Numbered from the stretch's first letter, positions 1 to 6,378 are shown. The stretch is 9,288 nt of DNA from JBGPOS01 sp041488155 (GCA_041488155.1 JBGPOS010000099.1:1-9288); one strand, 5' to 3'. Notes: generated by a model not told the origin, from the sequence alone. Translations and numbers: made by a program.

Positions 1-767
1 AGCTCTTCGGGCGACATGTTGGCGATCTGGTCGTAGATGTCTTTGAAGAAGGTCTCCATCATCGCCTTCTTCAAACTCTCCAGGAGCTCGTTGAACTTGG
101 CCTGGGCCTCCGGATCCATGAACTCGTAGTTCTGGAGTTCCTTCACCTGCCCGGCGACGTCCTCCGGCAGGTTCGAAAGGAACTCCTGCTTGCGGTTGGC
201 GATCGTCCGCAGCATGTCGGCGAATTCGCCAGCCTCGGAAGGCTGCCCCGCCTGCGGTGAACTTGGTTGGCCCGGCTGCTGCTGGCCAGGCTGCCGTTGA
301 CCCGCCTGCGGGCGGCCCTGCTTTCCGGCCTGCTGGCCCTGCTGGCCCTGTTGTCCGTCCGTTGCACCCTGTTGCTCGCCGCCGGGCTGCTGTTCGCCCG
401 AGGCCTGCGTCTGTCCGTCCGGACTTGTTTCGCCGGAGACTTCCTCAAGCCGTCGATCGAGGGTGTTGCGCTCCATCTCCACTATCTCATCGAGCTTCTT
501 CTTGATGTCGTCGAACACGGAATTGAGGTTGAACTTGTCGAGCTGCTGTCGTCGCTGTTGGCGGAGTTGTTGGAGCAGGTCACGAAGTCCCTGCATGCGA
601 TCGCCCATGGGGCTGCGCATCCCACGCTGAAGCAAGTTACGAAGGGCGTGCTGGAGGTCCCCGAAGTTCATCAGGTCGTCGGTGAGATTGTCGAGGATGT
701 CGTCGGCCTCGAGGTCCGGGACTTCCTGGGTGCCATCCCACAACGAGTAGCGGTAGCGCAGGGTCAC
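1..767 (-). CDS. VWA-family (CoxE-like) protein, N-terminal part, cut by window edge
   Basis: The visible part is 255 codons and the C-terminus lies beyond position 1. It opens with LRYRYSLWDGTQE, followed by an acidic helix-rich stretch (residues 20-110: DDILDNLTDDLMNFGDLQHA, then LLQRGM and many Arg/Gln residues). A Gln/Gly/Pro-rich linker spans about 113-178, and a second helical region contains LPEDVAGQVKEL and MDPEAQAKFNELLESL. From memory this is the layout of the large VWA-domain proteins of Actinomycetota and Chloroflexota that often sit beside MoxR/Mg-chelatase-like AAA+ ATPases. The VWA domain and its MIDAS motif would lie in the missing part, so I cannot confirm it. The GTG start is chosen because GGAGGG lies 4 bases upstream and the conserved-looking sequence begins there; the frame stays open further upstream without an ATG or GTG. 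It is divergent from the CapA-like gene. The role is probably chaperone-like metal insertion or complex remodelling, by family analogy only. Confidence 0.72.
   Translation of the reverse strand, partial: MTLRYRYSLWDGTQEVPDLEADDILDNLTDDLMNFGDLQHALRNLLQRGMRSPMGDRMQGLRDLLQQLRQQRRQQLDKFNLNSVFDDIKKKLDEIVEMERNTLDRRLEEVSGETSPDGQTQASGEQQPGGEQQGATDGQQGQQGQQAGKQGRPQAGQRQPGQQQPGQPSSPQAGQPSEAGEFADMLRTIANRKQEFLSNLPEDVAGQVKELQNYEFMDPEAQAKFNELLESLKKAMMETFFKDIYDQIANMSPEE
234..431 (-). repeat. Low-complexity Gln/Gly/Pro coding tract
   Basis: This segment encodes residues about 113-178 of the VWA-family protein. It is built from short imperfect repeats of the GQQ, QPG and QAG type, for example GQQGQQGQQ read from roughly 332-358. 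It joins two helical regions and is probably a disordered linker. Short repeats of this kind are prone to slippage, so its length may vary between strains. Confidence 0.7.
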
Positions 768-917
768 GCAGCCCTCCAGCAGGGAGCCGCCCTGGGACGG
801 CCCATTCCAGTACGGTAACCCAATCGCCAGAGCCTCACAATCTCGACGCCGCTTGCGAAAAGCTCCGCGGTCAGCCCAATTGACCACCTTCGCCGGGCAG
901 GAAGAAGATGCCGCCAG
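768..917. other. Divergent spacer between VWA-family and CapA-like genes
   Basis: About 150 bases without a supported gene. It holds a plausible minus-strand promoter and the ribosome site of the VWA-family gene. On the plus strand I see only a loose AGGAAG before the CapA-like gene. An ATG at 908 opens an out-of-frame, Arg-rich reading frame that I take as spurious. Confidence 0.5.
812..840 (-). promoter_or_regulatory. Candidate promoter for the VWA-family gene
   Basis: On the minus strand, TTGTGA (835-840) is followed after 17 bases by TACCGT (812-817). This is a passable -35/-10 pair of the TANNNT type, about 45 bases upstream of the GTG start. It rests on pattern only. The opposite strand of this 150-base divergent spacer shows no convincing promoter for the CapA-like gene. 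Confidence 0.3.
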
Positions 918-2663
918 ATGGCCAGTCCACCTCCGAACGTTCCCGGCCGCTGGCTGGCAGCGTTCGTGCTTTCGCTCGCTACCCTGGCCGCGAGCCTTGT
1001 TCTATTGGTCGTGGTCATCCTCGACGCCGCGGCCAGCGACTCCTCGACCGACCTCAGGCCCGGCGACCGCCCCGCCGGGACAGCTTCGGCAGCCATCACC
1101 TACCGAGGCGCGCTCCCTCCTACGCTCGAGGGCTTGCCACTTCGACCGGCCGGACCCGGCGAACAACCGGACATCGTCTTCAACACCGGCGTGTCCGGTG
1201 GCACCGTCACCCGCTACTGGGTCCCGATCGCAGCACTCGGGGCGGGCGTCGACGCCCTGACCGCAGAACAGCTCCAGGCCGTCGTTGGGGGAACTTCGCC
1301 GAACTGGAAGCAGGTGGGCGGGATCAGCGCGCCGGTGGTCTTCGCGGCTGCCGGACCCGAGCGAGACATTGCCTCGGCAGCCCTCTTCGCTCCGAGCGCC
1401 ACTCCCCAGCGCACGTTCGCGACCTATGAGGAGCTGCGCGCCGCCATGACCCCGGCCTCGGGGATCGTCGCCTTTGTGCCTCTGCTCGAAGTGCGTTTCT
1501 CGGTCAGGGCGCTCGCAGTCGATGGCACGGACATCGTCCGCGGGCGCGGCGACCCGGCGCGATGGCCGTTCGTCGAAAGAGTCGCGATCTCGGCCGCCAC
1601 CGGCAAAGGTCGTTCGGTTGTCGAGACGCTCGCCGCCCGGGCGGCGGCGGTGCTGCCGACCGCGACAACGGTGGTCGTCACGGGCGACATACTCCAGTCC
1701 CGCTGCTCCCTCGCTCGCATCGAGGCTACGGGCGACTGGGGCGCCGCTCTTCGCGGTCCGGTTGCCGAGTACCTGGCGAAGGCGGACCTCGCGCTCGGAT
1801 CTCTCGACGGAAGTATCCAGGATGTCAGCGCACCTTTCGGCTGCATCTCCACCACGAACCTGACCTCGCCGCCCCAGGTCATCGAAGCCCTCACCCTGGC
1901 CGGGATCGACGAGGTCACCATCGCCACCAATCACGTCTTCGACTGCGGACAGGCCTTCTGCGGGAACCGGGCCTTCCTGCGCACGATTGAGCTGTTGACG
2001 CAGGCCCACATCAAGGTGGCCGGGGGCGGCAAGAATCTTGAAGAGGCGCTCGCTCCTGTTGTGTTCGAACTGAATGGCACGCGATTCGGTGTCCTTGGCT
2101 TTGACGACGTGGCGGCAATGGAACTCGAGGCGACTCCTACCGAACCTGGCACCGCGCCCCTCGACGACGACTACAAGGAGGAGCGGGCCGCAGGAGAGCC
2201 CGCCTTCTTCCGCCCCGCGTCGGAACTATCTCTGAGTCGCTTCACCGAACGCATTCGCGCTCTCAAGACTCAGGTCGACGTCGTCATCGTGCAGGTGCAA
2301 AGCGGGACGGAAGACACCCATGAGCCAAGCCCACGGAGCATCAAAGCCCTCCGCGCAGCCGCCGATGCGGGCGCCGGCCTCGTCGTGGGTAACCAGGCAC
2401 ACTGGGTGCAGGCGATCGAGACCCGTGGGCAGGCGTTCATCGCCTATGCCCTCGGGAACTTCATCTTCGACCAGCGCCAAACCCCCGAGCATACCCAGGG
2501 CTACTTGCTGGAGGCGACCTTCTGGGGGAAGCAGCTAGCCAACGTCCGCATGGTCCCTTACCAGATCGCCGACCAATACAAACCGGTCTTCGTGAGCGGC
2601 GACCTTCGCGCCAAGATCCTCGGCGATGTGGTCACGGCATCGAGGGGCCTGCCGCCCCCGTAA
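918..2663 (+). CDS. Membrane-anchored PBP-like/CapA-family fusion protein
   Basis: The product has 581 residues. A hydrophobic segment at about 12-36 should anchor it with the rest outside the cell. Residues about 60-230 look like a type 2 periplasmic-binding (PstS-like) segment: a motif LTAEQLQAVVGG then NWKQVGG (115-135) and a GIVAFVPL strand (182-189). Residues about 250-560 are a CapA/PgsA (PGA_cap) domain of the metallophosphatase fold. It has VVVTGDI (252-258), TIATNHVFDCG (334-344), VAGGGKNLEEA (367-377), VVIVQVQSGTED (455-466), GNQAHWVQAIE (491-501) and YALGNFIFDQ (510-519). Ordinary CapA proteins have a His in the fourth motif (HWG); here it is Gln-Ser-Gly. C343 and C348 could form a disulfide. 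The ATG at 918 is the only start before the membrane segment; AGGAAG lies about 13 bases upstream, a loose ribosome site. CapA proteins act in poly-gamma-glutamate or other envelope polymer metabolism; the substrate here is unknown. Confidence 0.85.
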   Translation: MASPPPNVPGRWLAAFVLSLATLAASLVLLVVVILDAAASDSSTDLRPGDRPAGTASAAITYRGALPPTLEGLPLRPAGPGEQPDIVFNTGVSGGTVTRYWVPIAALGAGVDALTAEQLQAVVGGTSPNWKQVGGISAPVVFAAAGPERDIASAALFAPSATPQRTFATYEELRAAMTPASGIVAFVPLLEVRFSVRALAVDGTDIVRGRGDPARWPFVERVAISAATGKGRSVVETLAARAAAVLPTATTVVVTGDILQSRCSLARIEATGDWGAALRGPVAEYLAKADLALGSLDGSIQDVSAPFGCISTTNLTSPPQVIEALTLAGIDEVTIATNHVFDCGQAFCGNRAFLRTIELLTQAHIKVAGGGKNLEEALAPVVFELNGTRFGVLGFDDVAAMELEATPTEPGTAPLDDDYKEERAAGEPAFFRPASELSLSRFTERIRALKTQVDVVIVQVQSGTEDTHEPSPRSIKALRAAADAGAGLVVGNQAHWVQAIETRGQAFIAYALGNFIFDQRQTPEHTQGYLLEATFWGKQLANVRMVPYQIADQYKPVFVSGDLRAKILGDVVTASRGLPPP

Positions 2664-2700
2664 GAACCGACCCTGATCCGCCGCCCGTGGCCGAGGCGTC

Positions 2701-3408
2701 TTATCGGACCTCGAACTCCAGCTTCATCCCTTGCTGGAAGTGGTCGACCGTGCTGCCGGCCTCGCCTGTGGCGATGAGACAGGCGAGCAGGTATCTCCCG
2801 GGCGCCACGTCGAGCACCGTCTCGCCCGACTTACCGGGCGCCAGATTCTCAATCTCACCCAGGTTGTCGAACGACCCGTCATCCTTCACTCGAAGGACGG
2901 CGAGTTCGTGGATCTGTGCCGTACTCGTGTTGTGCGCCGCAAACCGGATCACTCCGGTGGGCACCGATACTTTGTCGGCGCTAACGGTGTATTCGACGAG
3001 GTCAACCTGCACTGTGGCTTTCGGTTCGCTCACGTCGACCTCGATGATCACCGTGTTGCCGCCGGGAATATAGCACTTCACTTTCTGCACGCCGGCCTTG
3101 CCGGGCGCGGTCCAATCAACGTGGCGGGTGCGACCCGACGGCACGAGCAACTCCTCAAGTTTCGTCCCTTCGATCCCTTCGATCTCGCGGTCCTTCTTAC
3201 CGTCGTTGGTGACCTCGAGCGTCAGGCGCTCGCCTGGAGCCGCAGCGAACCGTCCCGGCGTGCAGCCATCATCCGTCTGCGTGATCTGGACGACTCGGCG
3301 GGGGCCGTCATCCCCCGTACACGAAGCCATCAGCAGGCCAAGGCCAAGACAGCCGGCCAGTCCAGGCAAGAGCCGCAGTCCCGGGCGCGCCAACGCGAGA
3401 GGCTTCAG
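2701..3408 (-). CDS. Lipoprotein with two cupredoxin domains (EfeO-like/type 1 copper)
   Basis: The product is 235 residues from the chosen start. The signal peptide has basic residues K2, R8 and R12, a Leu/Gly-rich core and a lipobox-like LMASC, giving a lipidated C30. Domain 1 (about 38-126) resembles the EfeO cupredoxin, with TDDGCTP (C49) and KCYIPGG (C112). Domain 2 (about 131-235) has a plausible complete type 1 copper set: H167 (IHELAV), C210 (YLLAC), H223 and M228 (DHFQQGM). It probably oxidises or binds iron, or passes electrons, outside the membrane for the permease encoded just upstream. No in-frame ATG or GTG fits. A CTG at 3408 overlaps the permease stop as CTGA, with AGGGGG 7 bases upstream; TTG at 3393 is the more conventional alternative and also leaves a good signal peptide. 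The 3' end is convergent with the CapA-like gene, 37 bases away, and I see no clear terminator there. Confidence 0.82.
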   Translation of the reverse strand: MKPLALARPGLRLLPGLAGCLGLGLLMASCTGDDGPRRVVQITQTDDGCTPGRFAAAPGERLTLEVTNDGKKDREIEGIEGTKLEELLVPSGRTRHVDWTAPGKAGVQKVKCYIPGGNTVIIEVDVSEPKATVQVDLVEYTVSADKVSVPTGVIRFAAHNTSTAQIHELAVLRVKDDGSFDNLGEIENLAPGKSGETVLDVAPGRYLLACLIATGEAGSTVDHFQQGMKLEFEVR

Positions 3409-4271
3409 CGGGATGCCCCCTGCGTTGGCGGGACAGCGGCAGCCAACGCTCCGCGGCGGCCCCGGTCGCCTGGAGCCGGCAGGAACAGAAAGAGCCCGAG
3501 CGCCGCCAGGAGATACGACCAATAGAGGCCGATCTGGAGGAGGCTCGGCGCTGAGTCGTACCCAAGAAGAGTGTTGAGGAACTTCCCTTGCGTCGAGGTG
3601 ATGGACACCAGGTGATCGGTGTCCCACGGGCGCGAACCGAGGTCGTCGAGAATCGCGGCGCCGTAGAGTTTGGTCACCGAATTGGCGAGCAGCCCGGCAG
3701 CCAGCACGATCACCACTATTCCCGTCGCGAGGAAGAAGGACCGGAGGGGCAGCCGGCTCGTCCCGTGGTAAGTAGCCATGCCGACCGTGGCCGCGACCGC
3801 GAATCCCAGGAGTCCGCCGAGGAGATAGCTCGAACCGGAGACGCTCGTGCTTGACCCCGCGAAGAGGAAGAGGACCGTTTCCAACCCCTCCCTTCCCACC
3901 GAGGTAGCAGCGAGGAGCACGAGCGCGCTCACGGATCCCCGGTTGAGCGCGCGGTCGACCTGGTCCCGAAGTTCGCGCGACAACCCCGCGGCCTGGCGCT
4001 TCATCCAGAGCGCCATCCCGGTGAGCACGACAACTGCGAAGATCATGGCGAAGCCTTCGAAAGCCTCGACCCAGCGTTCATCGAGCTCCTGCGAAGCCAG
4101 CTCGAGGGCTGTAGCTGCCACGACGCAAGCCGCTGCTGCGACCCCTACGCCCAGCCATACCTCGCGGAAGTGGCGCCGTTGGCCCGCCGACCGCAGGTAG
4201 CCCAGGAGGATCGCCACGATGAGCGCCATCTCAACCCCTTCGCGCAGCGTTACGAGAAACGAGAAAGCCAC
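3405..4271 (-). CDS. efeU: FTR1/EfeU-family iron permease
   Basis: The product has 288 residues with about seven hydrophobic membrane segments. Both family-defining REXXE iron-binding motifs are present: REGVE at 10-14 in the first segment and REGLE at 127-131 in the fourth. Length and layout match EfeU/Ftr1 permeases, which carry oxidised iron across the cytoplasmic membrane. Residues about 58-75 (ELASQELDERWVEAFEG) are an acidic stretch usual in the family. The GTG at 4271 is chosen because GGAGG lies 9 bases upstream and translation then begins right before the first REXXE helix; starts further upstream would add about 64 Arg-rich, non-family residues. It is the first gene of a two-gene unit, its stop overlapping the cupredoxin lipoprotein. 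No DyP-type peroxidase (EfeB) is visible, so this would be an EfeUO-like system without EfeB, or with EfeB elsewhere. The symbol is by family, not proven orthology. Confidence 0.93.
   Translation of the reverse strand: MAFSFLVTLREGVEMALIVAILLGYLRSAGQRRHFREVWLGVGVAAAACVVAATALELASQELDERWVEAFEGFAMIFAVVVLTGMALWMKRQAAGLSRELRDQVDRALNRGSVSALVLLAATSVGREGLETVLFLFAGSSTSVSGSSYLLGGLLGFAVAATVGMATYHGTSRLPLRSFFLATGIVVIVLAAGLLANSVTKLYGAAILDDLGSRPWDTDHLVSITSTQGKFLNTLLGYDSAPSLLQIGLYWSYLLAALGLFLFLPAPGDRGRRGALAAAVPPTQGASR
3416..3421 (-). promoter_or_regulatory. Ribosome binding site for the cupredoxin lipoprotein
   Basis: AGGGGG on the minus strand lies inside the end of the permease gene and is 7 bases before a CTG that overlaps the permease stop. 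It is the main reason for preferring the CTG start to the TTG 15 bases further on. Confidence 0.4.
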
Positions 4272-4280
4272 CCCGGCGCG

Positions 4281-4285
4281 CCTCC
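4281..4285 (-). promoter_or_regulatory. Ribosome binding site for the iron permease
   Basis: GGAGG on the minus strand, 9 bases before the GTG at 4271. This strong site fixes the permease start well downstream of the longest open frame. Confidence 0.75.
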
Positions 4286-4297
4286 AATCAGGTCCTC

Positions 4298-4316
4298 GTG
4301 AGTTAGTCTTAGCTAA
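4298..4316 (-). promoter_or_regulatory. DtxR/IdeR-like metal-responsive operator
   Basis: Read on the minus strand, TTAGCTAAGACTAACTCAC agrees with the IdeR/DtxR consensus TWAGGTWAGSCTWACCTWA at 14 of 19 positions by my alignment. It lies 27 bases upstream of the permease start and covers the likely -10 region. The mismatches fall mostly in the last third. A DtxR-type repressor bound to Fe(II) would block transcription of the iron uptake unit when iron is plentiful. The repressor gene is not in the window. Confidence 0.5.
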
Positions 4317-4333
4317 TGTTGTTACACAGTCAA
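4306..4333 (-). promoter_or_regulatory. Candidate promoter of the iron-uptake unit
   Basis: On the minus strand TTGACT (4328-4333) is a near-consensus -35 element. After 16 bases comes TAAGAC (4306-4311), a weak -10 inside the DtxR/IdeR-like box. The arrangement fits a promoter repressed by bound regulator. Confidence 0.42.
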
Positions 4334-4467
4334 TACTTACTACTTGCCTTCGGCCCGGCTTCCAGGTGGATCCCCCCGGCCTCCGTGAGGATTCGTTCGC
4401 AGAGGCGCCCGCTGCCAGTTCCCGAATCGTGTTCGAGAATGCCCTTCCTGTGATGACTGGCACGCCA

Positions 4468-4473
4468 TATACT
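4468..4473 (+). promoter_or_regulatory. Candidate -10 element for the ferritin-like/ferredoxin cluster
   Basis: TATACT matches 5 of 6 positions of the TATAAT consensus and stands in GC-rich surroundings 36 bases before the chosen ATG. The matching -35 region 17 bases upstream (TTCCTG, 4445-4450) is poor. A half-site-like TTAGGC overlaps its end. Confidence 0.4.
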
Positions 4474-4509
4474 TAGGCATCCGCGAAAGACCGCCCCATG
4501 GAGCCGCGC

Positions 4510-5352
4510 ATGTCACGGGCACTGGCCGAACAAATCCGCACCATCCCATCGCAGAGGGAGCCGGCGTATCGCCCGGCGATGTTCATCGACGACGAGGAAC
4601 GAAAGCGCCTCGCCGCCAAACTGGGTGATGCAGCGAACTATGACCTGCAGCTGCTGCGTGCGATGGTGGCCGCCGACCCCTCGAACATAGAGTTCCGTAA
4701 AGCCCTCGTGAGCGGGATCGTGAGCGCCGAGTACGCGGGCATCGACGCCTTCAGCCGCAAAGTATGCGAATGGCAGACCTGGCCTGTGCCCTGGGAGCTC
4801 ATCATGGCGATGGCTCGCCAGACCTGGGACGAGGTTCGCCACGCCCAGCTCGGCACCGGTCTGCTCGAGTCCTACGGAGGAAAGGTGGGCGAATACCCGG
4901 ACACGCTCGCGGGCAGCCCGCCCAACGAGGCGAGCCAGGCGGCTGCCCGGGCAGGCGGAATCGCCGGCGGCGGCCCCGGCACCGATATGATGCGCGACCC
5001 TCTCATCAGCCTCTCCGTCACCAACGTTGCGCTGGAAGGGGCGGCCCTCGACCTGTTCAAGGGGACGTCCGAGCTCGGACGCAAAGTCGGCGACGACCTG
5101 ATGCAACTGGTGTACGACTACAACTGGGCCGACGAAGTCACACACACAGCCATCGGCGACTACTTCGTCAAAGCGCTCTGCGAAGACAACCCTGCAGAAG
5201 AGGAACGGGCCCTTCGGGCCCACGCCATGTTCGAGGCGATGCGCGCGCGCCTGAGCGGCCAGCAAAGCGAAGAGATCCGCACGTTCTTCGCTGAGGAAGT
5301 GGAACGGGGGACTGCGGCACTGGCGGGGAGCGCCGCGCCCGCCAGCTACTAG
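4510..5352 (+). CDS. Ferritin-like di-iron protein, likely catalytic subunit of an oxygenase
   Basis: The product has 280 residues and is mainly helical. It carries a complete carboxylate-bridged di-iron ligand pattern: E74 (SAEYAG), E108 and H111 (DEVRH), E176 (ALEGAA), E209 and H212 (DEVTH). That is E, ExxH, E, ExxH, with 34 and 33 residues between paired helices, as in ribonucleotide reductase R2 and bacterial multicomponent monooxygenases more than in storage ferritins. A Gly/Ala-rich loop (about 145-160) divides the two halves. I do not recognise a named family; an oxygenase/hydroxylase of the ferritin-like superfamily is the best reading. The ATG at 4510 is preferred because GGAG lies 6 bases upstream; an in-frame ATG at 4498 adds four residues. 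It is the first gene of the cluster, one base before the ferredoxin gene. A rubrerythrin-like peroxidase is possible, but there is no rubredoxin domain. Confidence 0.85.
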   Translation: MSRALAEQIRTIPSQREPAYRPAMFIDDEERKRLAAKLGDAANYDLQLLRAMVAADPSNIEFRKALVSGIVSAEYAGIDAFSRKVCEWQTWPVPWELIMAMARQTWDEVRHAQLGTGLLESYGGKVGEYPDTLAGSPPNEASQAAARAGGIAGGGPGTDMMRDPLISLSVTNVALEGAALDLFKGTSELGRKVGDDLMQLVYDYNWADEVTHTAIGDYFVKALCEDNPAEEERALRAHAMFEAMRARLSGQQSEEIRTFFAEEVERGTAALAGSAAPASY

Positions 5353-5353
5353 C

Positions 5354-5671
5354 GTGGCTGTCCGTATCGAACTCGGTCCGTGCATCAACTGCGGCCTCTG
5401 CCGCCGCGCATGCCCAACCGATGCCATTCACTTCTTCACCACTCACCATCGGACACACGTCGTCGACCCCGCGGCCTGCATCGACTGCGACCTCTGCGTG
5501 AAGGTCTGCCCCGAAGATTGCATCGTCCCTGACGCGGGCTACGTCCACGATCCTGGCGAACTCGCCGAGGCCAAGGCCAAAGCACGGAGCTGGGCCGGGG
5601 TACAGTTGAGGACTCGGGAACAATTGCGAAGTCGCGCAGCGGCTGCCGTGGCGGCCGTCACTTCCAGGTAG
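5354..5671 (+). CDS. 8-Cys ferredoxin, 2[4Fe-4S]
   Basis: The product has 105 residues. Two classic cluster motifs are present: C10-x2-C13-x2-C16-x3-C20-P and C42-x2-C45-x2-C48-x3-C52-P. They would bind two [4Fe-4S] clusters in a cytoplasmic electron carrier; an extra C56 follows the second motif. Residues about 62-105 form an Ala/Arg/Lys-rich tail, longer than in small clostridial ferredoxins, and could dock to a partner. The GTG start is one base after the stop of the ferritin-like gene and has no ribosome site of its own, so translation is probably coupled to it. Its place between two ferritin-like genes suggests that it feeds electrons to the di-iron site. No reductase gene is visible nearby, so its own electron source is unknown. 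Confidence 0.93.
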   Translation: MAVRIELGPCINCGLCRRACPTDAIHFFTTHHRTHVVDPAACIDCDLCVKVCPEDCIVPDAGYVHDPGELAEAKAKARSWAGVQLRTREQLRSRAAAAVAAVTSR

Positions 5672-5715
5672 CGGCAGCCAACTCGCCCGGCCCTCAGACC
5701 AGAAACGGAGACACC

Positions 5716-6333
5716 ATGCCAGAGCTTGCGATCGACCCCCGCAAAGTCGGGGGCGCCTTTAGCGTCGATGAGAACGCCCGCCGCCTCATCAACTACCGCT
5801 TTGCCGAGAACGTCTGCATGACGACGGCGGGCGGGTGGGCGTCTTCAGCGCTCTCCATCAAGGTCAAATTCGCCCTCGGCGAGCATTGCTACCACGACTC
5901 CATCCATTCGTTCTGGCTGGGTCAGCGGCTCCCGGAACTGCGAGTCAGCGATCAGCTCGACATCGAGACACCGCCCACGTTCCGCACATCGTATAAGGCA
6001 GAGCCTCCCAACGAAGCGTTCCTGAAGTTCTGCGAGACCATGCAGCTCCAGACTGACCAATTGCTGCGGATCGTCGGGCTCTACCGCGTCTTGAAGACGC
6101 ACCTCGCCGTGTACTACCGGCATCACCGCACTGTCACTGACCAGGTTTCCGACGCCCCGACGGTGCGCATCCTCAACCACATCCTGCTCGAAGAGGAGGA
6201 GCACATCCGCTGGGGCCAGGCTATCTACGAAGAGCTCGCCGACTCTCCCGAGCGGCGCAGGGCGGCCCTGACCTGGCAAATGGAGCTCGAGGATCTGCTG
6301 GCGCAAAGCGGCGGCGTGACCGGCGGACGCTGA
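5716..6333 (+). CDS. Second ferritin-like protein with incomplete metal ligands
   Basis: The product has 205 residues and is helical. E31 (RFAE), D61 and H64 (HDSIH, a DxxH in place of ExxH), and E160 and H163 (EEEH) match ferritin-like ligand positions, with 30 residues from E31 to D61. The third-helix acidic ligand expected about 30-34 residues before E160 is not seen; K127 and H129 are there instead. LPELR after helix 2 and DAPTVRILNHILLEEEEH resemble uncharacterised ferritin-like proteins I recall from other bacteria, though I cannot name a family with certainty. It may be a non-catalytic partner of the protein at 4510, as PaaC is to PaaA, or have a modified metal site. The ATG at 5716 has GGAG 5 bases upstream. 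It lies 44 bases after the ferredoxin gene and 45 before the CoA-transferase gene. Confidence 0.75.
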   Translation: MPELAIDPRKVGGAFSVDENARRLINYRFAENVCMTTAGGWASSALSIKVKFALGEHCYHDSIHSFWLGQRLPELRVSDQLDIETPPTFRTSYKAEPPNEAFLKFCETMQLQTDQLLRIVGLYRVLKTHLAVYYRHHRTVTDQVSDAPTVRILNHILLEEEEHIRWGQAIYEELADSPERRRAALTWQMELEDLLAQSGGVTGGR

Positions 6334-6378
6334 CACTCCGGGCTGGCACAGCCCCCCTCTGCGCGTAGGATTGCCACC

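Larger units (their letters stand above)
4272..4509. other. Divergent regulatory spacer between iron permease and di-iron cluster
   Basis: About 240 bases, notably richer in A+T around 4300-4345 than the surrounding genes. It contains the permease promoter and DtxR/IdeR-like box on one side and a TATACT -10 on the other. The two promoters are about 135 bases apart, so one bound regulator would not obviously cover both. Confidence 0.6.

Noticed and set aside
764..1099. Minus-strand open frame of 111 codons across the divergent spacer
   Set aside because: It would overlap the start of the CapA-like gene and the VWA-family start, and shows no motif or ribosome site.
1002..2009. Minus-strand open frame of 335 codons inside the CapA-like gene
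   Set aside because: Arg/Gly/Asp-rich translation with no motifs; the opposite strand has clear CapA motifs throughout.
2664..2700. Bidirectional terminator between the convergent CapA-like and lipoprotein genes
   Set aside because: I found no clear stem-loop or T-run in these 37 bases.
2731..3525. Long plus-strand open frame of 264 codons opposite the cupredoxin lipoprotein
   Set aside because: Its translation is basic and without recognisable domains, while the minus-strand product has a lipobox and two cupredoxin domains. It is an open antisense frame caused by high GC.
4473..4478. TTAGGC as a second DtxR/IdeR site before the ferritin-like gene
   Set aside because: Only a half-site matches; the other half of the 19-base consensus is absent.
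4513..5427. Minus-strand open frame of 304 codons opposite the first ferritin-like gene
   Set aside because: No domain features, and it also crosses into the ferredoxin gene on the other strand. It is a mirror frame of GC-rich codons.
6340..6354. Small hairpin GGGCTG-GCA-CAGCCC between the second ferritin-like gene and the CoA-transferase gene
   Set aside because: The stem is only 6 bp with a 3-base loop and no T-run follows. It may be chance in GC-rich DNA, though it leaves open whether the CoA-transferase is fully co-transcribed.
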